Below, piece by piece: positions 7,553 to 12,211 of a stretch of DNA of 12,211 nucleotides. The position numbers and the translations under genes are program-made. A model generated the notes under the pieces. That model searched no databases. It was not told the origin of the DNA and worked only from the letters and a program-made list of their open reading frames with translations. This DNA comes from Bacillota bacterium (GTDB lineage Bacteria; Bacillota_E; Sulfobacillia; Sulfobacillales; Sulfobacillaceae), in contig JAKAAL010000051.1 of NCBI GenBank assembly GCA_021802375.1, positions 1 to 12,211 of the forward strand. The letters run 5' to 3'. Position 1 is the stretch's first letter; the number at the start of each line of letters is the position of its first letter.

Positions 7553-7890
7553 ATCCTGGCGAGAGTCGTCTACTAAAAACAGCTTCGTGTTTCAAACTCG
7601 CCATGAACCCAGCAGGATGGTTTAAGACAGCTTGGGCCCCCGCGGTTTGGCCTCTCGGCGGAACGGTCTTAGCTGAAGAGAGGACCACGTCACGAAGCCG
7701 CCTATCTCTCACGCACACTCGTGCAAAGCGCCCCTCCTCTCATGCTGGCCACGGTTCTCGTGGGAGGTCGGCACCTTTTCTCGTCGGCTCTTATCGCAAA
7801 TTTTATCTGCGCGGAGGTAACCTATCCCATCGTTTCAGCGTTTATGGTTGGTGAAGAGGGGACTAAGACCAAGGATGGGGGGTTAGTAGG
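7548..7890. other. Non-coding stretch with several predicted hairpins (leader or unassigned RNA)
   Basis: No believable protein is encoded here; an 83-codon open frame at 7603-7854 has an unlikely composition and no ribosome site. The stretch holds several inverted repeats: GGCGAG (7558-7563) with CTCGCC (7597-7602), enclosing AAACA/TGTTT; TAAGAC with GTCTTA (about 7623-7682); and CCACG-GTTCT-CGTGG (7749-7763), nested in CCTCC/GGAGG. Close to the next gene, ACTAA (7862-7866) can pair with TTAGT (7883-7887), with further C-G pairs that would cover the GGGGGG ribosome site. It may be the leader of the small regulator gene, or a non-coding RNA from either strand. I do not recognise a known RNA family. 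Confidence 0.4.
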
Positions 7891-8055
7891 ATGAAGGCAC
7901 ACGTAAACCAAAAGAAGGCAGAGTACTATCTTTACAGCTGGCAGATTTCGGAATTGCGCCGAATCTCGCGGGAAACCCGGCGCCCTCCCTCTGAAGTTTT
8001 GCGTAGCGTATTAAGTGAAGCGCTGGGACCTGGGCCACAAGACCGCCAGCCCTAG
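7891..8055 (+). CDS. Small ribbon-helix-helix (CopG/Arc-like) DNA-binding protein
   Basis: A 54-residue protein starting ATG AAG GCA CAC. Its layout fits the ribbon-helix-helix fold: a short strand EYYLYSW (11-17), helix [14 protein letters not shown] (18-30), a turn with RPPS (31-34) and helix [13 protein letters not shown] (34-45), then a short polar tail. Such proteins form dimers and insert the paired strands into the DNA major groove; many are transcription regulators or antitoxins. No toxin-like gene is adjacent, so it appears to be a lone regulator. A GGGGGG tract (7877-7882) eight bases upstream can act as ribosome site, and an in-frame stop at 7864-7866 limits upstream extension. The stop TAG overlaps the acs stop on the other strand within CTAG. 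Function and targets are unknown; fold assignment is by pattern, not by search. Confidence 0.65.
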   Translation: MKAHVNQKKAEYYLYSWQISELRRISRETRRPPSEVLRSVLSEALGPGPQDRQP

Positions 8056-10010
8056 TCTTGCCCTTCATACTGCTGCTTTAAGGAATCGATAACCGCTGGA
8101 TCGGCCAGAGTGCTCGTGTCCCCAAGCGCCCGTCCTTCGGCGACGTCGCGCAAGAGCCGACGCATAATCTTGCCACTGCGCGTTTTGGGCAGTTCCGCAG
8201 TAAAGAAAATTTCTTCTGGTCGGGCCATCGCTCCGATGGTTTCGGCGACGTGGACCTTCAGGTCTTGGGCCAATTCACTGGTTCCCTGGATGCCCTCCTT
8301 AAGGGTTACGAATGCGCTGATGGCTTGCCCTTTGACGTCATGATGCCGGCCTATGACGGCCGATTCGGCAACACGGCGGTCATCCACTAAAGCGCTTTCG
8401 ACTTCCATCGTGCCAATTCGGTGACCGGAGACATTAATCACGTCATCGACGCGGCCGAGGATCCAATAGTAGCCATCCTCGTCAACTCGCGCACCATCGC
8501 CCGTGAAATATACGCCCGGGAAACGGTCCCAATAGGTTTCCCGGTAGCGTGGATCGTCTCCCCAGATGGTTCGGAGCATGGACGGCCAAGGGCGGGTGAC
8601 CACGAGATACCCGCCGCCACCAGGGCCGACGGGCTCTCCCTTAGCGTCGACGACGTCCGTAAAGATGCCGGGAACGGGCACGGCTGCAGAACCCGGTTTG
8701 AGCTCGGTCAGACCCGGCAAGGGGGAGATCATGGCCGCCCCCGTCTCCGTTTGCCACCACGTATCCACGATGGGGCAGCGGGACTGGCCGATCACCTGGT
8801 AATACCACATCCAGGCTTCAGGATTGATCGGTTCGCCGACCGTGCCTAAGAGGCGAAGTGAATCCAGACGATGGCTACTTGGTAGCTCGGGTCCCCATTT
8901 CATGAAAGTTCTAATCGAAGTAGGGGCCGTGTAAAACACCGTGACGCCGTAGCGCTCGATGATCTCCCAATAGCGATCGCGTTCTGGCCAATCTGGGGCC
9001 CCTTCGTAGATCACCACGGTGGCACCGCATGATAGGGGGCCGTAGACGACATAGGTGTGTCCGGTGATCCATCCGATATCGGCGGTGCAGAAGTAAATAT
9101 CGTCTGGTTTGAGGTCAAACACTAGGCGACACGAGGTGTTGGCCCCGGTCAGATACCCCGCGGTAGAGTGAACAATGCCCTTAGGCTTACCGGTGGTCCC
9201 GGAAGTGTAAAGCGTAAAGAGCACGTCTTCGGCATTTCGCGGCACTGCTGCAAAGGGGGTAGCGGGGGCTTGATCCATCATCTCGTGCCACCACACGTCT
9301 CGACCTTGGTGCATGGTTAAACCCTCTACCTGGCCCACTCGTTCGACCACGACCACTTGCTTTACTCTCGGACATTGGGTAAGGGCTTGGTCCGTGTTCG
9401 CCTTTAAGGGGACTACCTTTCCGCGACGGAAGCCGGCATCCGCGGTAATCACGACGTGGGCGTCGGCATCGTTGATTCGTTCGGCTAAGGCTTTGGCGGA
9501 AAATCCACCAAACACAATGGAATGGATCGCCCCAATTTTGGCGCAGGCCAGCATCGCGATGACCAACTCGGGAACCATAGGCAGGTAAATGGTAACGCGG
9601 TCTCCCGCGCCGACGCCAAGGGAGGTCAGCATGTGAGCCGCGCGGTCGACTTCCCGCCCCAGCATGTCGTAGGTGAGCACGGTGCGTTCGCCGGTCTCTG
9701 CCTCCCAAATGATAGCGGCCTTATTCTTGGTCGCGCCCTGGCGGTGACGGTCGACGGTGTTGGTGGCGGCGTTTAGTTCGCCGTCGTAGAACCAACGTGC
9801 ATGGGGAGGCTCCCAATCCAAAACCTTGGTGAACGGGTTCGACCACTGAAGGCATCGGGCCTGCTCTGCCCAAAATTCTTCCGGATTGGCGGCTGCCTTG
9901 TGATAGATCTCTTGGCTAGACGCCGTGGCTTGTTCACGGAACGCGCGGGGCGGTGAAAATCGCCTCGTTTCGTGCAGCAAAGTATCAAATTTTTCCCCTT
10001 CGGATGACAT
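8052..10010 (-). CDS. acs: Acetyl-CoA synthetase (acetate-CoA ligase, AMP-forming)
   Basis: Activates acetate: acetate + ATP + CoA to acetyl-CoA + AMP + PPi, by way of acetyl-AMP, in the cytoplasm. The 652-residue length equals that of typical Acs enzymes. Seen in order: the N-terminal Acs region ([17 protein letters not shown]), the ATP-binding loop [15 protein letters not shown] (about 266-280), [23 protein letters not shown] (about 414-422; the Trp that limits the acyl pocket in Acs is present), [16 protein letters not shown] (about 499-514), the hinge [15 protein letters not shown], and [11 protein letters not shown] with the catalytic Lys near 612-613, known to be silenced by acetylation in other bacteria. 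GGAGGT (10017-10022) lies six bases before ATG. The preceding small gene on the same strand ends 106 bases upstream. No acuABC genes are in view. The end of the gene touches the convergent ribbon-helix-helix gene. Assignment is firm. Confidence 0.97.
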   Translation of the reverse strand: MSSEGEKFDTLLHETRRFSPPRAFREQATASSQEIYHKAAANPEEFWAEQARCLQWSNPFTKVLDWEPPHARWFYDGELNAATNTVDRHRQGATKNKAAIIWEAETGERTVLTYDMLGREVDRAAHMLTSLGVGAGDRVTIYLPMVPELVIAMLACAKIGAIHSIVFGGFSAKALAERINDADAHVVITADAGFRRGKVVPLKANTDQALTQCPRVKQVVVVERVGQVEGLTMHQGRDVWWHEMMDQAPATPFAAVPRNAEDVLFTLYTSGTTGKPKGIVHSTAGYLTGANTSCRLVFDLKPDDIYFCTADIGWITGHTYVVYGPLSCGATVVIYEGAPDWPERDRYWEIIERYGVTVFYTAPTSIRTFMKWGPELPSSHRLDSLRLLGTVGEPINPEAWMWYYQVIGQSRCPIVDTWWQTETGAAMISPLPGLTELKPGSAAVPVPGIFTDVVDAKGEPVGPGGGGYLVVTRPWPSMLRTIWGDDPRYRETYWDRFPGVYFTGDGARVDEDGYYWILGRVDDVINVSGHRIGTMEVESALVDDRRVAESAVIGRHHDVKGQAISAFVTLKEGIQGTSELAQDLKVHVAETIGAMARPEEIFFTAELPKTRSGKIMRRLLRDVAEGRALGDTSTLADPAVIDSLKQQYEGQD

Positions 10011-10116
10011 CCGAACACCTCCAAAATGGTCGTAAACACGGTTATCGTCCTAGAGCTATTCGGGATCTAGACCAAACTTCCTGCCCGGTTTCCCTAGTGC
10101 CGGCTCTCGGGCGGCA

Positions 10117-10347
10117 TCAAATTTCGAATAATGGATCTCCGGGAGCGTGAACACAATACCGCCAGTACTTAGCATAGCAATTGGGCCCAACTTGGATGTA
10201 ACTCTTTGGCAATGGTGCCCAGGCGGTCTCAGAGTCGGGGCGGCGCACTTCGCGATGTTGTCCGTCGTTTCCCACCCGACATTGCCAGACCTCGCGCTCG
10301 CCTCCCGGACCGCCGTCATCAGCCCATTCGTAAAGTTCTATGGTCAC
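10117..10347 (-). CDS. Small uncharacterised protein, 76 residues, Trp/Tyr/Cys-containing
   Basis: I do not recognise the family. The gene is supported by a near-perfect ribosome site (AAGGAGG, core GGAGG eight bases before the GTG start) and a promoter-like element upstream. The protein starts MTIELYEWADDGGPGGEREVW, has no hydrophobic segment and so should be cytoplasmic, is rich in charged and aromatic residues (four Trp, four Tyr), and contains three Cys (23, 57, 65); the last two lie in CYAKYWRYC. The early part looks like a beta strand followed by a loop (GDG/GGPGG-like turns), and the end is HAPGDPLFEI. It lies upstream of acs on the same strand with a 106-base gap, so the two could share a transcript, but nothing ties it to acetate metabolism. 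A small regulator or a conserved hypothetical are both possible. Confidence 0.65.
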   Translation of the reverse strand: MTIELYEWADDGGPGGEREVWQCRVGNDGQHREVRRPDSETAWAPLPKSYIQVGPNCYAKYWRYCVHAPGDPLFEI

Positions 10348-10406
10348 GTGGGTTTCCTCCTTAGAACATTCTCAAGAAAGTTCAGCCGTCATTAGGGATC
10401 GTAGTC

Positions 10407-10415
10407 ATTATGCCA
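10407..10415 (-). promoter_or_regulatory. Extended -10 promoter element for the 76-residue gene (and possibly acs)
   Basis: On the minus strand this reads TGGCATAAT: a TGN extension before CATAAT (5 of 6 to TATAAT). No good -35 is found at 16-18 bases. The leader to the GTG start at 10347 would be about 50 bases. No clear promoter was found in the 94 bases directly before the acs ribosome site, so this may also drive acs. Confidence 0.45.
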
Positions 10416-10463
10416 TGATGGACTGGGCGTTGTGGGGGTCAAGTACCGAAATTGCCATGAGCA

Positions 10464-10472
10464 TGCTAAAAT
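10464..10472 (+). promoter_or_regulatory. Extended -10 promoter element for the fumarase/aspartase-family gene
   Basis: TGCTAAAAT: a TGN extension before TAAAAT (5 of 6 to TATAAT). Transcription would start near 10479, which places an ATG at 10482 almost at the RNA end and supports ATG 10506 as the real start. The expected -35 position holds no TTGACA-like hexamer. Confidence 0.5.
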
Positions 10473-10505
10473 TAGCAGAAAATGGGGCTGAGGAGTGAAC
10501 AGTGG

Positions 10506-11900
10506 ATGAGTGAAGCGGACCGAATTAGCAAAGACTCGCTAGGAGAGGTGCGAGTGCCTTATGACGCGTATTGGGGGCCTCAAACTCAACGGGCGATCGA
10601 AAACTTTCCTATAAGCGGCCTTCGTTTGCCGCGACGATTCATCCGTGCTCAGGGCATCATCAAATGGGCGGCTGCAAAAGCCAACGGTGAAGTGGGGGCT
10701 CTTGAGCGCCGGGTTGCGGACGCGATTATGCAGGCGGCTGATGAAGTGATCGACGGGAAATGGGACAGTCAATTCGTGGTAGACGTCTATCAAGCGGGAG
10801 CGGGAACTTCCCAGAATATGAATGCCAATGAGGTGATTGCCAGTCGGGCCGCTGAACTATTGGGCGGGAGCCGGGGGGATGTGACTCTGGTTCACCCCAA
10901 TGACCAGGTTAACATGGCGCAGTCCACCAACGATACCATTCATGTGGCGATTCACATTGCTGCGGCGGAAGCCTTGGTTCACGACCTGGGACCCGCCCTG
11001 TCCTCTGCCCAGAACGTGCTGGCGCAAAAGGCCGAGCAGTGGATGCCAATTGTCAAGTCCGGGCGCACCCATTTGCAGGATGCGGTGCCCATGCGACTGG
11101 GCCAGGAGGTGGGGGGCTGGGCAGGTGCGATTTCCTACTGGCGTAGTCAAATGGGGGCCGTTCTCGAACAACTTTACGGGATTGGCATTGGGGGCAATGC
11201 CGTGGGCACGGGTATTAACGCGCATCCGCAGTATCGAGCGCGGGTGACGGAAGCGGTAGCAGAAAAGACGGGACTTGGCTTTCAGCAACCGGAGAACATG
11301 TTTACCTTTATTCAAAATATGGACGCCGTGCTCGCGACTTCCGGATGGCTGCGGGGTTTAGCGACCGCTTGGGGCAAGATCGCCAACGATATCCGCCTCT
11401 TGAGTTCAGGGCCACGGACGGGCTTAGCCGAACTTATCTTGGTTCCGGTGCAGCCCGGATCTTCGATCATGCCGGGCAAGGTCAATCCGGTCATGGCCGA
11501 GATGATGAATATGATTTGCTTTCAAGTGTTCGGCAACGATCTGGCTGTGCAATCGGCGGTATCTGCCGGGCAATTAGAACTGAACGTGATGATGCCGGTC
11601 GCTGCCTACAACGTATTGCACAGCATTCATATTCTTCATACTGGAGTGGCAACATTTGAGCGCAAGGCGTTGTTGCAATTGGACGTCGATGTGGACCGAG
11701 TAGCCGGATATGTGGAGATGAACACCGCCTTGGCCACGGCCTTGAATCCCTATTTAGGATACGACCAGGCGGCGGTAGTGGCCAAAGCAGCATATGCCGA
11801 GGGTAAGACGGTTCGAGAAGTGGTGCTCGAACGAGGCTTGATGAGTGAGGCGGATCTTAAGGTCGCACTCGACTTGGAGCGGATGACACCGGTAGAGTAG
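10506..11900 (+). CDS. Fumarase/aspartase superfamily lyase (class II fumarate hydratase or aspartate ammonia-lyase)
   Basis: A 464-residue homotetramer-type enzyme that makes or consumes fumarate, either fumarate/malate (TCA cycle) or aspartate to fumarate plus ammonia. Seen: SLGEVRVPYDAYWGPQTQRA at the N-terminus, GAGTSQNMNANEV, HPNDQVNMAQSTND (His130), GRTHLQDAVP (Thr188-His189), and the mobile catalytic loop GSSIMPGKVNP (Ser319/Ser320, Lys326, Asn328). Subtype evidence is mixed. GAGTSQNMN, QSTND, RLLSSGPRTGL, GKVNPVMAEMMN and AGQLELNVMMPV resemble aspartases such as Bacillus AspB, while HPND with its His is typical of the fumarase second site. I therefore give no symbol. ATG 10506 was chosen over ATG 10482 because GAGGAG (10490-10495) precedes it by ten bases and the family begins near RISKDSLGE. 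No clear intrinsic terminator follows; an rRNA operon is next. Confidence 0.9.
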   Translation: MSEADRISKDSLGEVRVPYDAYWGPQTQRAIENFPISGLRLPRRFIRAQGIIKWAAAKANGEVGALERRVADAIMQAADEVIDGKWDSQFVVDVYQAGAGTSQNMNANEVIASRAAELLGGSRGDVTLVHPNDQVNMAQSTNDTIHVAIHIAAAEALVHDLGPALSSAQNVLAQKAEQWMPIVKSGRTHLQDAVPMRLGQEVGGWAGAISYWRSQMGAVLEQLYGIGIGGNAVGTGINAHPQYRARVTEAVAEKTGLGFQQPENMFTFIQNMDAVLATSGWLRGLATAWGKIANDIRLLSSGPRTGLAELILVPVQPGSSIMPGKVNPVMAEMMNMICFQVFGNDLAVQSAVSAGQLELNVMMPVAAYNVLHSIHILHTGVATFERKALLQLDVDVDRVAGYVEMNTALATALNPYLGYDQAAVVAKAAYAEGKTVREVVLERGLMSEADLKVALDLERMTPVE

Positions 11901-11963
11901 GCTGTGAGATGGCAAGAAGCGTCGATTTCGATAGGAAAGAAGCGCTTTGTCGTGCTCCATGGG

Positions 11964-11969
11964 TATAAT
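11964..11969 (+). promoter_or_regulatory. Perfect TATAAT -10 box, probable rRNA operon promoter
   Basis: TATAAT sits about 207 bases before the estimated 16S start. No TTGACA-like hexamer is found 16-18 bases upstream (the region reads AAGCGCTTTG), so the -35 is weak or absent. A start near 11976 would begin with a purine. A second promoter further downstream was looked for and not found. Confidence 0.5.
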
Positions 11970-12094
11970 ATGGGAGAAATCGGGCGATACCAAGGTTGTC
12001 TGTCGCTAGTTGGGGCGATATGATTCTCCTTGCGCTTGTGAGAGAGCGAGCACGATTGCAAGGCTTGACGGAGCAGCGTAATGCCTTGCGACCC

Positions 12095-12109
12095 GGTCCT
12101 TGAAAACTA
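12095..12109 (+). promoter_or_regulatory. boxA-like antitermination element of the rRNA leader
   Basis: GGTCCTTGAAAACTA closely resembles the (T)GTTCTTTGAAAACT element found before 16S rRNA in Bacillus-type operons, related to the E. coli boxA TGCTCTTTAACA. It would recruit NusB/NusE-type factors to keep polymerase processive on the untranslated operon. Position, about 60-75 bases before 16S, fits. Confidence 0.6.
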
Positions 12110-12141
12110 CATCGTCAGAAGCGAAACAATACTGTGTATCA

Positions 12142-12165
12142 CGCGAGTGGGCCAGCCCACCCGCG
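12142..12165 (+). other. Hairpin just upstream of 16S rRNA
   Basis: CGCG, A, GTGGG, loop CCAG, CCCAC, C, CGCG: a nine-pair stem with a single A/C mismatch and a four-base loop, ending about five bases before the estimated mature 16S 5' end. It may be part of leader folding or of the processing signal for 16S; the matching 3' spacer lies outside the window. Confidence 0.55.
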
Positions 12166-12170
12166 ACTGA

Positions 12171-12211
12171 GCAATGGAGAGTTTGATCCTGGCTCAGGAC
12201 GAACGCTGGCG
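12171..12211 (+). rRNA. 16S ribosomal RNA, 5' end (continues beyond window)
   Basis: AGAGTTTGATCCTGGCTCAG, the universal 5' region of bacterial 16S rRNA (E. coli positions 8-27), is at 12178-12197, followed by GACGAACGCTGGCG. Counting back seven bases puts mature base 1 near 12171. Only about 41 bases are inside the window, too few for taxonomy. Confidence 0.97.

Larger units (their letters stand above)
11901..12170 (+). other. rRNA operon promoter and leader region
   Basis: This 270-base gap between the lyase gene and 16S rRNA contains no credible gene and no hairpin-plus-T-run terminator for the lyase. It holds a TATAAT box, a boxA-like element and a GC-rich hairpin, each listed separately. 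A 27-codon open frame from ATG 12020 has no ribosome site and is not called. Confidence 0.7.

Noticed and set aside
7706..7731. CACGCACA followed by TGCAAAGC, recalling the ends of a c-di-GMP-I riboswitch
   Set aside because: The inner GGGCAAACC and GAAA-loop helix that the family needs is missing between them, and the pairing does not fit.
7603..7854. 83-codon plus-strand open frame in the 7548-7890 gap
   Set aside because: Ser/Arg/Gly-rich low-quality composition, no ribosome site, overlaps several inverted repeats; more likely chance.
9187..9708. 173-codon minus-strand frame inside acs
   Set aside because: Out-of-frame shadow of the acetyl-CoA synthetase; the true frame carries all AMP-ligase motifs.
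10056..10319. 87-codon minus-strand frame overlapping the 76-residue gene
   Set aside because: Lacks a ribosome site, while the 10117-10347 frame has AAGGAGG at the right distance.
12065..12093. TTGACG as -35 of a second rRNA promoter
   Set aside because: The bases 16-18 positions downstream (GCGACC) do not resemble a -10 box.
12020..12103. 27-codon open frame (MILLALVRERARL...) in the rRNA leader
   Set aside because: No ribosome site, very short, lies in an untranslated rRNA leader and runs into the boxA-like element.

Overview
The window looks like an ordinary chromosomal stretch of a moderately GC-rich member of the Bacillota (Firmicutes). Evidence: a secA-prfB gene pair, a SecA with the zinc-binding tail, a YitT/DUF2179 membrane protein, strong AGGAGG-type ribosome binding sites, a Bacillus-like rRNA leader (CTTGAAAACT) and frequent GTG starts. 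A Sulfobacillus/Alicyclobacillus-like lineage is my guess from overall protein flavour; this cannot be proven here. No phage, transposase, CRISPR array or tRNA was seen.

Left part (1-3417, all +): the C-terminal third of SecA; prfB (peptide release factor 2) with a textbook +1 programmed frameshift; a membrane-anchored DUF2993/LmeA-like protein whose GTG start overlaps the prfB stop; and a YitT-family membrane protein. The close spacing suggests one transcription unit. It meets, tail to tail, a minus-strand serine hydrolase of the class A beta-lactamase fold (3497-4300) that has the catalytic triads but no export signal and no Glu166 equivalent.

Middle (4391-7552, +): ribokinase, an inosine/uridine-type nucleoside hydrolase, and a MalK/MsmX-like sugar ABC-transporter ATPase with no permease beside it, closed by a strong 12-bp hairpin. 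The first two fit together chemically: the hydrolase frees ribose from nucleosides and ribokinase phosphorylates it. The ATPase may energise import of sugars or nucleosides by transporters encoded elsewhere.

Right part: a non-coding, hairpin-rich stretch (7548-7890) leads into a 54-residue ribbon-helix-helix DNA-binding protein (7891-8055, +). Its stop codon shares a CTAG palindrome with the stop of the convergent acetyl-CoA synthetase gene acs (8052-10010, -). Upstream of acs on the same strand is a small uncharacterised 76-residue protein. Divergent from it is a fumarase/aspartase-family lyase (10506-11900, +). The window ends in an rRNA operon leader and the first about 40 bases of 16S rRNA.

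Three of the promoters proposed here (upstream of the serine hydrolase, the 76-residue protein and the lyase) carry an extended -10 element (TGN plus a TATAAT-like hexamer) with no good -35. No clearly novel multi-gene system is visible. The most interesting places are the 7496-8055 region (structured leader, small regulator, shared stop, a bidirectional terminator with its U-run on the minus side) and the altered beta-lactamase-like enzyme.
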